From: Haloarcula regularis
GTDB lineage: Archaea > Halobacteriota > Halobacteria > Halobacteriales > Haloarculaceae
NCBI RefSeq assembly: GCF_029338315.1
Contig: NZ_CP119794.1
Location: forward strand, 806,001-870,000
Direction: 5' to 3'
Length of the DNA: 64,000 nt
Positions within the stretch are counted from its first letter, which is position 1, and each line of letters starts with the position of its first letter. This document shows positions 1 through 9,111 of this stretch, piece after piece. The notes below the pieces were generated by a model that saw only the letters and a program-made list of their open reading frames with translations, was not told where the DNA came from and did no database searches. The translations under genes and the position numbers were made by a program.

Positions 1-1
1 C

Positions 2-88
2 AACGACTGGTACGCGAAGATGGGCCAGCTCATCCAGGAGTTCCGCACGAAGTACGACCAGCCCGAGCGGGCCGCGCCCGAGCAGTAG
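2..88 (+). CDS. C-terminal tail of an HTH transcriptional regulator (partial)
   Basis: Only the last 28 codons are present, cut by the window edge. The tail contains NDWYAKMGQLIQEF, which is found almost unchanged at the end of the complete HTH regulator at 19451-19855, so this is a paralogue of that winged-helix protein. It lies 4 bp upstream of the M20 peptidase and shortly before thioredoxin. The sulfur-block copy has the same tail, which suggests that two related regulators serve this region. Function beyond DNA binding is inferred from the paralogue. Confidence 0.75.
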   Translation, partial: NDWYAKMGQLIQEFRTKYDQPERAAPEQ

Positions 89-92
89 CGAC

Positions 93-1347
93 GTGACCGA
101 CGCGACGGACGCGGTCGCGGCCTACCTCGCCGCCCGCCGCGAGACACTCGCGGAGACGGCGCTCGACTTCCTCGCTGTCGAAACGCAGAACCCACCCGGA
201 GAGACGGCCGCGCTCGCGTCGCTCGTCGAGGACCGGTTCGAGGCGCTGGGGCTGTCGACGGAGCGACTGACGGTCGACCCGGCGAAACCGAACCTGCTGG
301 CGACGCTGCCCGGCGAGCGCGACACCACCCTCCTCTACAACGGCCACTTCGACACCGTCCCCTACGACGAAGGCGAGTGGACACGCGACCCGCTGGGCGA
401 ACGTGACGGCGACAGACTCTACGGGCGGGGGGCGACGGACATGAAAGGCCAGGTCGCCGCGATGCTCGAGACGGCCGCGGCGTTCGTCGAGACGGACGCG
501 ACGCCGCCGGTCACCCTGCAGTTTCTCTTCGTCAGCGACGAGGAGACGGGCGGGCCGGCGGGACTGGAGTCGGTGCTCGACCAGCGCGACCTGTCGGCGG
601 CCGGCTGTGTCATCGGCGAGACGACCTGTGACAGCGACCGCTACGCGGTGACAGTGGCCGACCGGGAGCATCTGGCTGACGCTGTCGGCGACGGGCCGGG
701 GCGCCCACGGGTCGCGGCCGATGCTCGGCGAGAACGCCATCGACCGCCTCTACGGCGCCGTCGAGCGCATCCGGACGCAGTTCGGCGACGAACCGCTGGC
801 CTTGCGCCCGGAACTGCGCCCCATCGTCGAGGAGTCGGTCGCCTACTACGAGGGGACGATGGGCGCCGACGTCGCCACCGAGCTCTTCGAGACGCCGACG
901 GTGAACCTGGGGGTCCTCGAGGGCGGCCACAGCATCAACAGCGTCCCCACGCAGGCCACCGCCCGCGTCGACGTCCGCCTGACGGCCGGAGTCGACACGA
1001 GCGACCTGCTCGCGCGCATCCGCGACTGCGTCGCCGACTGCGAGGGCATCACCATCGAGGACGCCGACTGGAGCGTCGGCACGTACGAACCGATAGATAG
1101 CCCGCTCCCGACCGCCGTGGCCGAGACGGCGGGCGCGGTCACGGGCGAGCGTATCTACCGGCGGAGCGCCACGGGCGGCGGCGACGCCAAGACGTTCCGC
1201 AACGCCGGCATCCCGACGGTCGAGTTCGGCGTCGGCACAGACACCGTCCACGGCGTCGACGAGTACACCACCGTCGGGGCGCTCGTGGCGAACGCGACCG
1301 TCTACGCGCGACTGCCGGAAGCCTTCGCGACCGCGCTCGCTGGCTGA
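93..1347 (+). pseudogene. M20 family metallopeptidase (ArgE/DapE-like), frameshifted
   Basis: Zinc-dependent amidohydrolase of the ArgE/DapE/carboxypeptidase G2 family, about 417 aa if the frame is restored. The first frame carries the metal site YNGHFDTVP, GRGATDMKG and SDEETGG. Near 664-666 (a GGG run) the frame moves by +1 (or -2) and the second frame continues with a dimerisation-domain-like stretch, GGHSINSVP, and the C-terminal GGGDAKTFRNAG region, ending at 1347. Start is GTG. Both halves are fully conserved, so a one-base sequencing error is the simplest explanation. Substrate cannot be decided: acetylornithine, succinyl-DAP or a peptide are all possible. Confidence 0.85.
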
Positions 1348-1358
1348 CCGTCCGAGCG

Positions 1359-1374
1359 AGTAGTATTGCAACAT
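1359..1374 (+). promoter_or_regulatory. Candidate TATTG-box regulatory site upstream of thioredoxin
   Basis: AGTAGTATTGCAAC lies about 50 bp before the thioredoxin ATG, just upstream of a TATA-like CAATTAAGG at 1384-1392 that would place transcription start at or near the ATG. Closely similar sites precede the rhodanese-MBL gene (13537), the HTH regulator (19387) and the flavoprotein at 29884 (minus strand). The position directly upstream of BRE/TATA fits an activator site. Protein binding is inference. Confidence 0.45.
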
Positions 1375-1417
1375 ACACACAAAACAATTAAGGGCGTCGG
1401 TCACCAAGGAACACTCG

Positions 1418-1824
1418 ATGAGCAACGACGAGTCACTAGAGGAGATTCGAGAGAAGAAACGTCAGGAACTCCAGAACGGTACCGAAAACGATTCAGAAGC
1501 GCCTTCCCCGTCAGAACCGATACAGATACACTCGGTCGAGGACTGAACGAGGCGGTCGGTGAATACGACATCGTCCTCACGGACTTCTACGCGGACTGGT
1601 GTGGTCCGTGCAAGATGATAGCACCGACCGTGGCGGAGATCGCCGCGGAGACGGACGTCGCCGTCGCCAAGGTCGACGTCGACGCCAACCAGCAACTGGC
1701 CGCTCAGTACGGGGTTCGCGGCGTCCCGACCCTGGTGCTGTTCGCCGACGGCGAGCAGGTCGAAGAGGTGGTCGGTGTCAAGGGCAAGGACGCGCTGCTG
1801 TCGCTCATCCAGCGATACCAGTGA
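1418..1824 (+). pseudogene. trxA: Thioredoxin, frameshifted near its N-terminus
   Basis: Disulfide reductase with the active site WCGPC in FYADWCGPCKM, the cis-Pro loop GVRGVPTLVLF and a complete thioredoxin fold (about 135 aa after repair). The natural start is the ATG at 1418, giving MSNDESLEEIREKKRQEL, the charged N-terminal extension common in haloarchaeal thioredoxins. That frame hits TGA at 1544-1546, exactly where one missing base (gac-ctg-aac to gac-tgaac) would restore the thioredoxin frame. An open frame from 1366 also exists, but its N-terminus has no thioredoxin character. A TATTG-box precedes the gene, linking it to the sulfur block. Confidence 0.85.
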
Positions 1825-1970
1825 CGTCGCCCGCCGGTCCGTGACGGCGTGAGCGGCGCCATCCGGGCGGGAATCGAACCGGAATTGGTAGAGACTCGGC
1901 GGTAATTCAGAAAAATCGATATGTCGGTCGCGGCCGACTGTCGGCCTGTCCCATCCGGGACAGAGACCAC

Positions 1971-2754
1971 ATGACTGCCCAGCAATCCACACCCACAGCA
2001 GGGATGAGCAGGCGCGGGTTCCTGCTCGCCACCGGCGCCGTCGGCCTCGGCGCGGTGGGCATCGGCGCGACCGCCGCCCAGACCGACGGCGCGAACGGCA
2101 CTCGCACCTTCAGGGTGCGCATCGAGAACGTCTCCGACGGATCGGCGCTCCAGACGACAGACGGTGGGAAACCGGTCCCGCTCTCCCCGGGCGTCTACGC
2201 CGTCCACACGCGCGACGAACCCATCTTCAGCAGCGGCGCCCACGAACGCGACAACGGTCTCGAGGAGATCGCCGAGGACGGCTCTCCGGGCCGTCTCGCG
2301 GACGCTATCGCACAGCGTGACAGCGTCGTCAGCAGCGGCGCGTTCACCACGCCCGTCGGCGGCGACGGGCCTGCACCCCTGTTCCCGGGCGAGGCCTACG
2401 AGTTCGAGGTCACGGGCACGCGGGGACGACCGACGCAGTACCTCTCGCTTGTCACCATGTTCGTCCAGTCGAACGACCTGTTCTACGCGCTCGGCGGCCC
2501 GACCGGGATGGCGCTGTTCGACGGCAACGCCCCGCTCGCCGGGAACGTGACCGAGCACGTGAGCCTCTGGGACGCGGGGACGGAGATAAACGAGGAACCC
2601 GGCGTCGGGTGACCAAGCCCCGCGACAGCGCGCCGCCGGTATCGGCCTGGTCGAACGCGGGACTGTCGCCCACATCGACGCCGTCAACGGGTACGACTAC
2701 CCGGCGCCGGACACCGTCATCCGGGTCCAGATCACCCCGTCGGGCGGCACCTGA
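1971..2754 (+). pseudogene. Secreted spondin-domain protein, Tat signal, frameshifted near the end
   Basis: N-terminus has a twin-arginine signal (SRRGFLLATGAVGLGAVG) followed by a domain resembling spondin_N (FRVRIENVS, FSSGAHERDNGLEEIAEDG, FVQSNDLFYA, GMALFD). The frame stops at 2612, but homologous-looking sequence (DQAPRQRAAGIG...TVIRVQITP) continues one base out of phase to 2754, so about 260 aa were intended; the break is at 2607-2610. Spondin_N proteins in haloarchaea are exported and of unknown role; some databases attach iron transport to them, which this sequence does not show. Confidence 0.7.
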
Positions 2755-2901
2755 CGCCGTGACCTGACCGGGCCCGAATATGTACGGTCGAGCGGCCAAA
2801 GGGCCCGTATCGACGCCGTGAAATCGTCTGAACGATGTCCGGCTCTCAACTATGAGAATTCGAGGGTGTCAGTTAATACGGATAATTGATGACGCTGTAG
2901 A

Positions 2902-4639
2902 ATGGGGTTCCTGATGAGTACGCTCGGCGACGGAAAATCGCCGGACGACACGACTGAAATGGCGGAGACGGCGGACGCGGCCGAGAGCGAGTCCATCTCC
3001 GTCCTGGCAGGGCTCGGGTTTCCGACACTCGTGACGGACACCCAGGGGCGAATCACGCGACTGAACGACGAAGCGCAAGCACTCTTCGCCGTCGACGCGA
3101 CGGCGGCAGTGGGCAACCACCCCGAGGCGCTGCTCGACGAGGAGAGCACGGTGAGTAGCGCCGCCGAGGAGGTGATCACCACTGGGTCCGAGATTCAGGA
3201 CCGCGAAGAGGAGTTCGTCGTCGACGGCAAGGCGATCCCGGTCAGTCGGACCGTGACGCCGGTGTTCGAGGACGGCGAGTGCGTCGGCGCCGTCGAGGTC
3301 GATCGCGACATCCAGGCCCGCATCGAGCGCCGCGAACGGACCGAGGCGCTCGAGCAGTACCAGGTCAGCCTGCTCGAGGACCTCCGGGCGACCCTGGCGA
3401 AGCTCGCCGACGGCGACCTGACCGTCGACCCGTCGGTCGACCCGCCCGAGGTGGACTACGACGAACTCCAGACCGTCTACGAGGAGTTCTCGGGGATGAA
3501 CGACGACGTCCGTCGCGTGGTCGAGAACTTCGGTCAGGTGCTGACGTCGCTCACCGACCAGACCGGGGCCGTCGCCGAGACGAGCGACACGTTGAGCGCC
3601 TCGAGCGAGGAGGTCACCGCGTCGATACAGCAGATCGACGCGTCGACGGACGAGATGGCCGACAGCGCCGAGCGCCTCGCCAGCGACACCGAGACGGCCA
3701 ACCAGACCGTCGACGATCTCTCGGCCTCTATCGAGGAGATAACCGCCACGGCCGAGGAGATACGCGCCCGCTCCGAGGAGGCCACCGACCTCACCGAGTC
3801 CGGCGTGACCGACATCAGGCAGGCCCTGTAGGAGATACGCGACGCGATGGCCGCCTCCTCGGAGGTCGCGTCGGAGATGGACCGGCTGGAGGAACACATG
3901 CAGGAGGTCGGCGACATCGTCGAGATGATAAGCGACATCGCCGACCGGACGAACATCCTCGCGCTGAACGCCAACATCGAGGCGGCGCGCGCCGGCGAGG
4001 CCGGGAGCGGGTTCGCCGTCGTCGCCAACGAGGTCAAGAGCCTCTCCGAGCAGTCGCGGGACTCCGCCGACGAGATCGTCGACATCATCGGCGACGCCCA
4101 GGAGATGACCGAGCACCTCGTGACGAGCATCCAGGACGCGAACGAGCGGGTCTCGACTGGAGCCGATTCCGTCGACGACGCCGTCGAGAGCATCGAGACG
4201 CTCAGAGACAGCATCCGCGCGACGAACCAGGGCGTCGACGAGATCACGGCGGCGGTCGACTCGCAGGCACAGGACGCCGAGGAGGTCAGCGCGGTCTTCG
4301 ACGACACCGCCGCGATGGCACAGGAGGTCAGCGCCGCCATCCAGGAGATCGCCGCGGGCGTCGACGAGCAGACGGAGGCGATGGACCAGGTCGCGGACCG
4401 GGCGCAGTACCTCAGCGGCGTCAGCGAGGATCTGCACGAGCTCGTGGACCTGTTCCGCCTGGCGGAAGACGAGTCGGCGAACGTCGACGACGCCGCCACC
4501 GTCGCCGAGGCACAGATCACGTCCGTCGGGCGAGTCTACCGCGGCCGGCGGCACCGAGGACACGGGTGGCACCGAGGACGCCGGCGGCACCGACGACAGC
4601 GAGGGCCCCGACACGCTGACCCCCGCCGACTTCGAGTGA
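2902..4639 (+). pseudogene. Soluble PAS-domain methyl-accepting chemotaxis transducer, with in-frame TAG and frameshift
   Basis: No transmembrane segment, so a cytoplasmic Htr-type transducer feeding CheA/CheY. A PAS domain covers about residues 35-135 (FPTLVTDTQGRITRLNDEAQALF), then a HAMP-like stretch (LADGDLTVDPS), then the signalling domain with the conserved hairpin [21 protein letters not shown]. The frame is interrupted by TAG at 3829-3831, after which the same frame continues unbroken. It shifts near 4521-4530, so that a TED/GG-rich tail ending ADFE runs to 4639. Total about 578 aa. The ATG at 2902 lies at leaderless distance from TTAATA near 2875. Two lesions in one gene could mean real decay here, or errors. 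Confidence 0.85.
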
Positions 4640-4750
4640 CTACCGCCAGTCGCCCAGGTCGACGAGACAGTCAGCGACCAGCCACTCGCCGGGCACGTCG
4701 GTCGCCATCGAGACCGTGTCGCCGACGAATTCGAACGTGGGAGTTTCCAT
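4640..4750 (-). CDS. Small conserved-looking protein, 36 aa
   Basis: A complete small ORF starting [21 protein letters not shown] and ending CLVDLGDWR, immediately downstream of, and convergent with, the transducer: its stop codon abuts the transducer stop. Codon use is GC-rich and acidic as in neighbours. I recall similar WLVAD...DLGDW micro-proteins in haloarchaea but cannot name a family. No motif for function. Confidence 0.55.
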   Translation of the reverse strand: METPTFEFVGDTVSMATDVPGEWLVADCLVDLGDWR

Positions 4751-4808
4751 ACACTATCTAAGCCCTCCGGCCGGCTATCGGTGATACCTACCCTGTTTGG
4801 ACAGCCGG

Positions 4809-7574
4809 TCACCCCGACGCCCACGCGACCATCCGCCCGTAGACCGGGTCGGTCGACAGCGCGTCGGCGTCGCCCACGAGCACGAGCGACTTCTTCGCCC
4901 GCGTCAACGCGACGTTGATGCGCCGGTAGTCCTCGAACAGCGGGCCGTCCAGCGCCCCGGTGGCGGTGAAGGAGACGACGATGACCTCCTTGCTCGATCC
5001 CTGGAACCGGTCGACGGTGTCGACGGCGACGTCGGGGAGGCGCCGCGATATCTCCGAGACCTGTGCGCGGTAGGGCGCGATGACGCCGACGTCGGCCGCC
5101 TCGACGCCGGCCTCGCGGTAGGCTGCGACCACGTCGGCGACGGCGTCGGCCTCCGTGGGGTTCGTGTTGCCGACCTGCGCGCCGTCGGGGTCCACAAACG
5201 AGACGCGGTCGCGCAGGTGCGACGGGAGCGCGTCCAGCGAGACGCCCGATAGGTCGTCGATGCGCTGGCCGGCTACGTCCCCGTTCGCCGGGCGCAACGC
5301 GCCGTCGTAGAACTCCTGTGAGGCGAAGGCCTGGATGTGCTGTGCCATGCGGTACTGCCTGTCGAGCATCACGCCGGCGTCCGGGTAGGTCTCGATGAGG
5401 CGCTCGAACAGCGACGTCGTCAGCGTCTCGGCCTCGGACTGGACGACCGGCGGGAGCTGCTGGTGGTCACCCACCAGGACGAACCGGTCGGCCAAGGTCG
5501 TCGCGGCCAGCGTCCCCGGTTCGGTGAGCTGGCCGGCCTCGTCGACGACGGCCACGTCGAACGACTGGCTCTGGAGGGCGGTGCCGCCGCAGGTCGCCGT
5601 CGTGGCGGCCACGACGTCCGCCGACTGGAGGCGGGCGGCACACTCGCCGGGGTCGCCGCCGGTCTCCAGGCGGTACTGCTGCATGTCCTCGCGGACGCCG
5701 CTCTCGGTACCGACGCGGACGATGTCGGTGAACCCCTGGTCCTCCAGGGCTTCGATGGCGTTGTCGACCGCGCGGTTGGTGAACGCAGAGAGGAGCACCC
5801 TGTCGCCACGCGCAATGAGCGCCCGGACCATCCGGGCCAGCGTGTAGGTCTTGCCGGTGCCGGGCGGCCCGTGGACCAGCGCGACGTCCTCGGCCCCCAC
5901 GGCGAGCGAGACGGCCTCGTCCTGGGCGTCGTTGTTGTCGATGAACGTCTCCCCGGGCGGGTCGAACGCCGGTTCACGCCGGCCAAAGAGGACGTCCTTG
6001 GCCTCGGCGGACTGCTTCAGGAGCGCGTCGTGCAGCGCGTTCTGGAGCCGGCTGGTGGTGAGCTCGGAAGGGTAGACGTCGAGTCGGCGCAGGTCCAGCG
6101 GTTCGTCGGCGGTGACGACTATCTCCTGGCCGCCCGCGTCGTCTGGGTCCCCCAAGTCCATCCCACCCAGCCGCTCGACGCGCGCGAGTTCGGCGTCGCC
6201 GTTTATCGGGTCGCCGTCGCTGGCGAGCACGAGGTTCCCCTCGCGTATCTTCGAGACTGCGCCGGTCCCGCGGGCGCGCAGTTCCCAGCGGCCGCCGTCG
6301 AGTTCTCGCCGGCCCGTCGGTTCCAGGTCGACGAGCGCCCGGTCGTCGTCGGCGCGTTCACCGGGCGTCTGTTCCCAGAGCTTCGCGTACTCGCGGTGGA
6401 CCGCGCGGCGCTCGGCCTCGATGGCCTCGTAGAAGCGTTCGAAATACTCGCGTTCCTCGTCTGGGATGGCCACGCCGACCTGGCCGGCCTTGGACTCCTG
6501 GTCGAGCCGGCCGGAGACGGCCATGCAGGTGTCCTGCTCGAAGCAGTACTCGCACTTCGCGTTGGCCTCGTAACCCGTCGGCACGTCGGTGTCGTGTTCC
6601 AGTGCGGCGATGGCGTTGCGCGTCCGGATGACGTAGTTCAGCAGGCCCGGGCCGATGGAGAACTCCTTGGCCGGCGAGAGGTCACCGCTCTCCTCGTTGC
6701 GGTCGATGGCCGCGTTCTTGGTATAGAGGAGCGTCCCGGTGTTCGGGGCGGCCTCTATCGGGCTCTGCGAGCCGCCGTCGCCGGCCATCACGTCGCTCGC
6801 GGCAAGCGAGTTCGCCGCGCGCTCGCCAAGCATCAAGGCGTACGCCGTCGCCTGGATCTTGTCCTGGAAGCGCGGTTCGCGCTTCGTGTTCTTCCCGGTC
6901 TTCAGTTCCACTGGCATCCCCCGGCGGACGGCGTCTGCCCGCCCTTTTATCCCGTATCGTTCCGAGATGAGCGTCATCTCGGAGCGCCAGTCGTCGTGTT
7001 CGGTGAGCGTCCCCTGGTTTAGCCACCCCTCGATGGCTTTCGCGTGGTCGCGGACGTCGCCGGCCACCTCGTCGGCCTCGCGGCCGAGCAGGCCGATGTC
7101 CAGTCCCGCCTCGCGGACCTGGTCCTCGATTGCCGTCTCGACGTCCTGGCCCCGCAGGAGGTCACCGAACACCTCGTGGACGACGGTCCCCTTCACGAGC
7201 GGGTACGCGAGGTCTGCGCCGTCGAGTTTCCGGAGGTAGTACATCCGCGGGCACTGGACCCACGCGCGGACGTCGGTCACGTCGACGAGGAAGTCCGGTT
7301 CGACGACGACGGCCGCGTCGCTGCCGACCGAGTACTGCGTCTCGCCGCGGTAGGTCCGCTCCTCGGCGTCGTAGACGGCCAGTTCCATCCCCGGCTCGAC
7401 GACCTCGCCCGTCTCGGTCCACTTGCCCCACAGCGTGACCGTCGTCGGTTCGCCGGCCCCCTTCTCGGGCCGCAACGTCACCTCACAGAGGTCGCTCTCG
7501 CCGTGGCTCGTCTGGACGGTCTTGGGGCCGTCGACGCCGACGACGACGCCCCGGAGGTCGTCGGCCCCGCTCAC
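4809..7574 (-). CDS. Dna2/Cas4-like nuclease fused to SF1 helicase
   Basis: 921 aa from a GTG start giving VSGADDLRGVVVG. N-terminal OB-fold-like region (about 1-95), then a Cas4/RecB-type PD-(D/E)XK nuclease with an iron-sulfur cysteine set: one Cys in WVQCPRMYYL and three in CEYCFEQDTC, with HE in GTVVHEVFGD and the catalytic core GRADAVRRGMPVELKTGK. The C-terminal half is an SF1B helicase: Walker A GPPGTGKTYT, DEAG box VVDEAGQL, and motif VI VALTRAKKSLVLVGD. This is the eukaryotic/archaeal Dna2 layout, expected to act in flap processing or end resection. It stands alone. A longer N-terminal extension is open but lacks conservation features. Confidence 0.85.
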   Translation of the reverse strand: MSGADDLRGVVVGVDGPKTVQTSHGESDLCEVTLRPEKGAGEPTTVTLWGKWTETGEVVEPGMELAVYDAEERTYRGETQYSVGSDAAVVVEPDFLVDVTDVRAWVQCPRMYYLRKLDGADLAYPLVKGTVVHEVFGDLLRGQDVETAIEDQVREAGLDIGLLGREADEVAGDVRDHAKAIEGWLNQGTLTEHDDWRSEMTLISERYGIKGRADAVRRGMPVELKTGKNTKREPRFQDKIQATAYALMLGERAANSLAASDVMAGDGGSQSPIEAAPNTGTLLYTKNAAIDRNEESGDLSPAKEFSIGPGLLNYVIRTRNAIAALEHDTDVPTGYEANAKCEYCFEQDTCMAVSGRLDQESKAGQVGVAIPDEEREYFERFYEAIEAERRAVHREYAKLWEQTPGERADDDRALVDLEPTGRRELDGGRWELRARGTGAVSKIREGNLVLASDGDPINGDAELARVERLGGMDLGDPDDAGGQEIVVTADEPLDLRRLDVYPSELTTSRLQNALHDALLKQSAEAKDVLFGRREPAFDPPGETFIDNNDAQDEAVSLAVGAEDVALVHGPPGTGKTYTLARMVRALIARGDRVLLSAFTNRAVDNAIEALEDQGFTDIVRVGTESGVREDMQQYRLETGGDPGECAARLQSADVVAATTATCGGTALQSQSFDVAVVDEAGQLTEPGTLAATTLADRFVLVGDHQQLPPVVQSEAETLTTSLFERLIETYPDAGVMLDRQYRMAQHIQAFASQEFYDGALRPANGDVAGQRIDDLSGVSLDALPSHLRDRVSFVDPDGAQVGNTNPTEADAVADVVAAYREAGVEAADVGVIAPYRAQVSEISRRLPDVAVDTVDRFQGSSKEVIVVSFTATGALDGPLFEDYRRINVALTRAKKSLVLVGDADALSTDPVYGRMVAWASG

Positions 7575-7674
7575 GGCCCGGCCTCCCGTCGTCGGCGAGC
7601 GCGACTCGCCGGTCCCTGACTCTCGTGCACGGTCACGGGGACGGCGCCGATACCCAAAAGTCGTTCGCGCCCGC

Positions 7675-8055
7675 TCATTCCTCGGCCGCGTCGTCGTGGG
7701 CGTACTCACGGAGCGTCTCGAGCGGGACGTCCTCGAGGACGGCCTCGCTGGTCGCCTCGAGCACGACGGGCGGCGCGACGCCCGCCTCGTGGGCCTCGAC
7801 CCACCGGGGCACGCAGAGACACCAGGCGTCACCCGGCTCCAGCCCCGGGAAGTTCAGTTCCGGGCGGGACGTCACCAGGTCGTTGCCCTGCGCCTTGCTG
7901 AACTGGAGGAACTCGTCGGTCAGCACGGCACAGATCTCGTGGCGGCCCGGGTCCCGGGCCACCGGGTAGCAGTAGCCGTCCCGCATGAACCCCGTTATCG
8001 GGTCCGTGGAACAGGCCGCGAGGTCGCCGCCGAGGACGTTGGCTTCGCTCTCCAT
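7675..8055 (-). CDS. DUF2237 family protein
   Basis: 126 aa starting MESEANVLGGDLAACSTDPITGF. The pattern TGFMRDGYC, FLQFSKAQGNDL and PGDAWCLCVPRWVEA is diagnostic of DUF2237, a short cysteine-bearing family found in bacteria and archaea with no established activity. The gene is complete, and the acidic HDDAAEE tail is typical for halophiles. It lies between the helicase-nuclease and a divergent gene at 8166. Confidence 0.8.
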   Translation of the reverse strand: MESEANVLGGDLAACSTDPITGFMRDGYCYPVARDPGRHEICAVLTDEFLQFSKAQGNDLVTSRPELNFPGLEPGDAWCLCVPRWVEAHEAGVAPPVVLEATSEAVLEDVPLETLREYAHDDAAEE

Positions 8056-8165
8056 GCGTCGAGTGGTCGGGGCCGCCGGTATAACGGTTCGGTACGGAGT
8101 GAAGGTGTAGCCAGTCGGAGAGACCGATGGCTTCATTCTCGCGGGGACCTAACCCGCAGGTACGA

Positions 8166-8711
8166 ATGCGCGTTCGCGACTGGCAGGACATCATCGAAGA
8201 CGTGACGGAGAGCACCGCCGACCCCGGTGGCTGGCGCGCCGTCGGGGGCGACCGCGCGAACGGCATCGGCGAGGACATCTACTTCGGCCACCCGGACGCC
8301 GGAGTCTACCAGCTCAAGACCTACGCCAAGAACCCCTTCGAGGTCCAGGGCGTCGGGACACAGGTCGCCCGGCGCATCGACGACGACATCGAGCCGCTGT
8401 TCCCCGAGGAGGGGACCGGCATCTTCGGCGTCCAGCAGGGCGTCGAGGACGAGGACGAGGCCGAGGAGAAGGCAAAGAACTTAGAGACGGTCCTCGAGAC
8501 CCACGCCGACGCGCCGACCACGCCACGCGCGCTGATGGAGGACGTGCTCGACGCCGTGGACTCGCCGGCCTACGGCCCGATGGAGTTCGACCAGTACGAC
8601 CGCCCCGAACGGATGGAGGGGTTGACCGACACCTTCGAGGAGGCCGAAGAGCTGCTCGATGCCGAGTTCGAGGACCTCATCGACGAGGACGTCGACCGGG
8701 GGTTCTACTGA
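8166..8711 (+). CDS. Conserved haloarchaeal protein of unknown function
   Basis: 181 aa, soluble and very acidic (EDEDEAEEKAKNLE). Starts MRVRDWQDIIEDVTES; an upstream in-frame ATG at 8127 exists but adds only a poorly acidic leader. The sequence GEDIYFGHPDAGVYQLKTYAKNPFEVQGVGTQVAR looks like a globular N-domain, and the C-terminus has repeated acidic helices. It overlaps the next gene by one base (TGATG), so the two are probably co-transcribed. I do not recognise a functional family. Confidence 0.75.
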   Translation: MRVRDWQDIIEDVTESTADPGGWRAVGGDRANGIGEDIYFGHPDAGVYQLKTYAKNPFEVQGVGTQVARRIDDDIEPLFPEEGTGIFGVQQGVEDEDEAEEKAKNLETVLETHADAPTTPRALMEDVLDAVDSPAYGPMEFDQYDRPERMEGLTDTFEEAEELLDAEFEDLIDEDVDRGFY

Positions 8712-9058
8712 TGACCGGGCCGCTGATGGTCGGGCCGTCCATCACCGACGCCGACCGCGAGCAGTTCCTCCTGCGGCTGAAGATCGGGTTCTCGCTCCTG
8801 GTCGGCGGTTCGATGGCGATGGTGACGGTATACGGCGGCGCGGCCCTGCCCGTCGTCGCCGGCGTCTTCGTCGGGACGACGGCGCTGGGCGCCGTGTTCG
8901 CGTGGGTCGCCATTCCCGACAGCGTCGCCGGCCAGCCGTACGACACCCGCGTGCGGGGGCCGAAACCAGGCACCCGGACGCGGGCGCGTCGGGAGGGCGA
9001 CGGGCCGACCGAGGAACCGCGACGGGCCGACGGGGACGGCCGCGAGCGGACGAACTGA
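8711..9058 (+). CDS. Small two-helix membrane protein
   Basis: 115 aa. Two hydrophobic segments (about residues 24-48 and 50-70: LLVGGSMAMVTVYGGAALPVVAG and FVGTTALGAVFAWVAIP) are followed by an Arg/Glu-rich cytoplasmic tail. The start codon overlaps the stop of the upstream acidic protein by one base, indicating translational coupling. No recognised family; a membrane anchor or partner for the upstream protein is a guess. Confidence 0.65.
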   Translation: MTGPLMVGPSITDADREQFLLRLKIGFSLLVGGSMAMVTVYGGAALPVVAGVFVGTTALGAVFAWVAIPDSVAGQPYDTRVRGPKPGTRTRARREGDGPTEEPRRADGDGRERTN

Positions 9059-9111
9059 CCGGACGGCACGCTCACGACGGTTCTCGGCAGTGAGCGAACG
9101 GCAGTGAGGCG

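Noticed and set aside
93..4639. Programmed frameshifting or stop-codon recoding to explain the broken genes
   Set aside because: Breaks occur at unrelated sequences in unrelated families, without slippery-site or hairpin consistency. One TAG only, and no pyrrolysine genes in view.
2869..4824. A 651-residue frame antisense to the chemotaxis transducer
   Set aside because: Shadow frame of a long acidic gene; repetitive Val/Asp/Leu composition without any domain.
5337..7022. A 561-residue frame antisense to the helicase-nuclease
   Set aside because: No motif, while the opposite strand has all Dna2/SF1 motifs.
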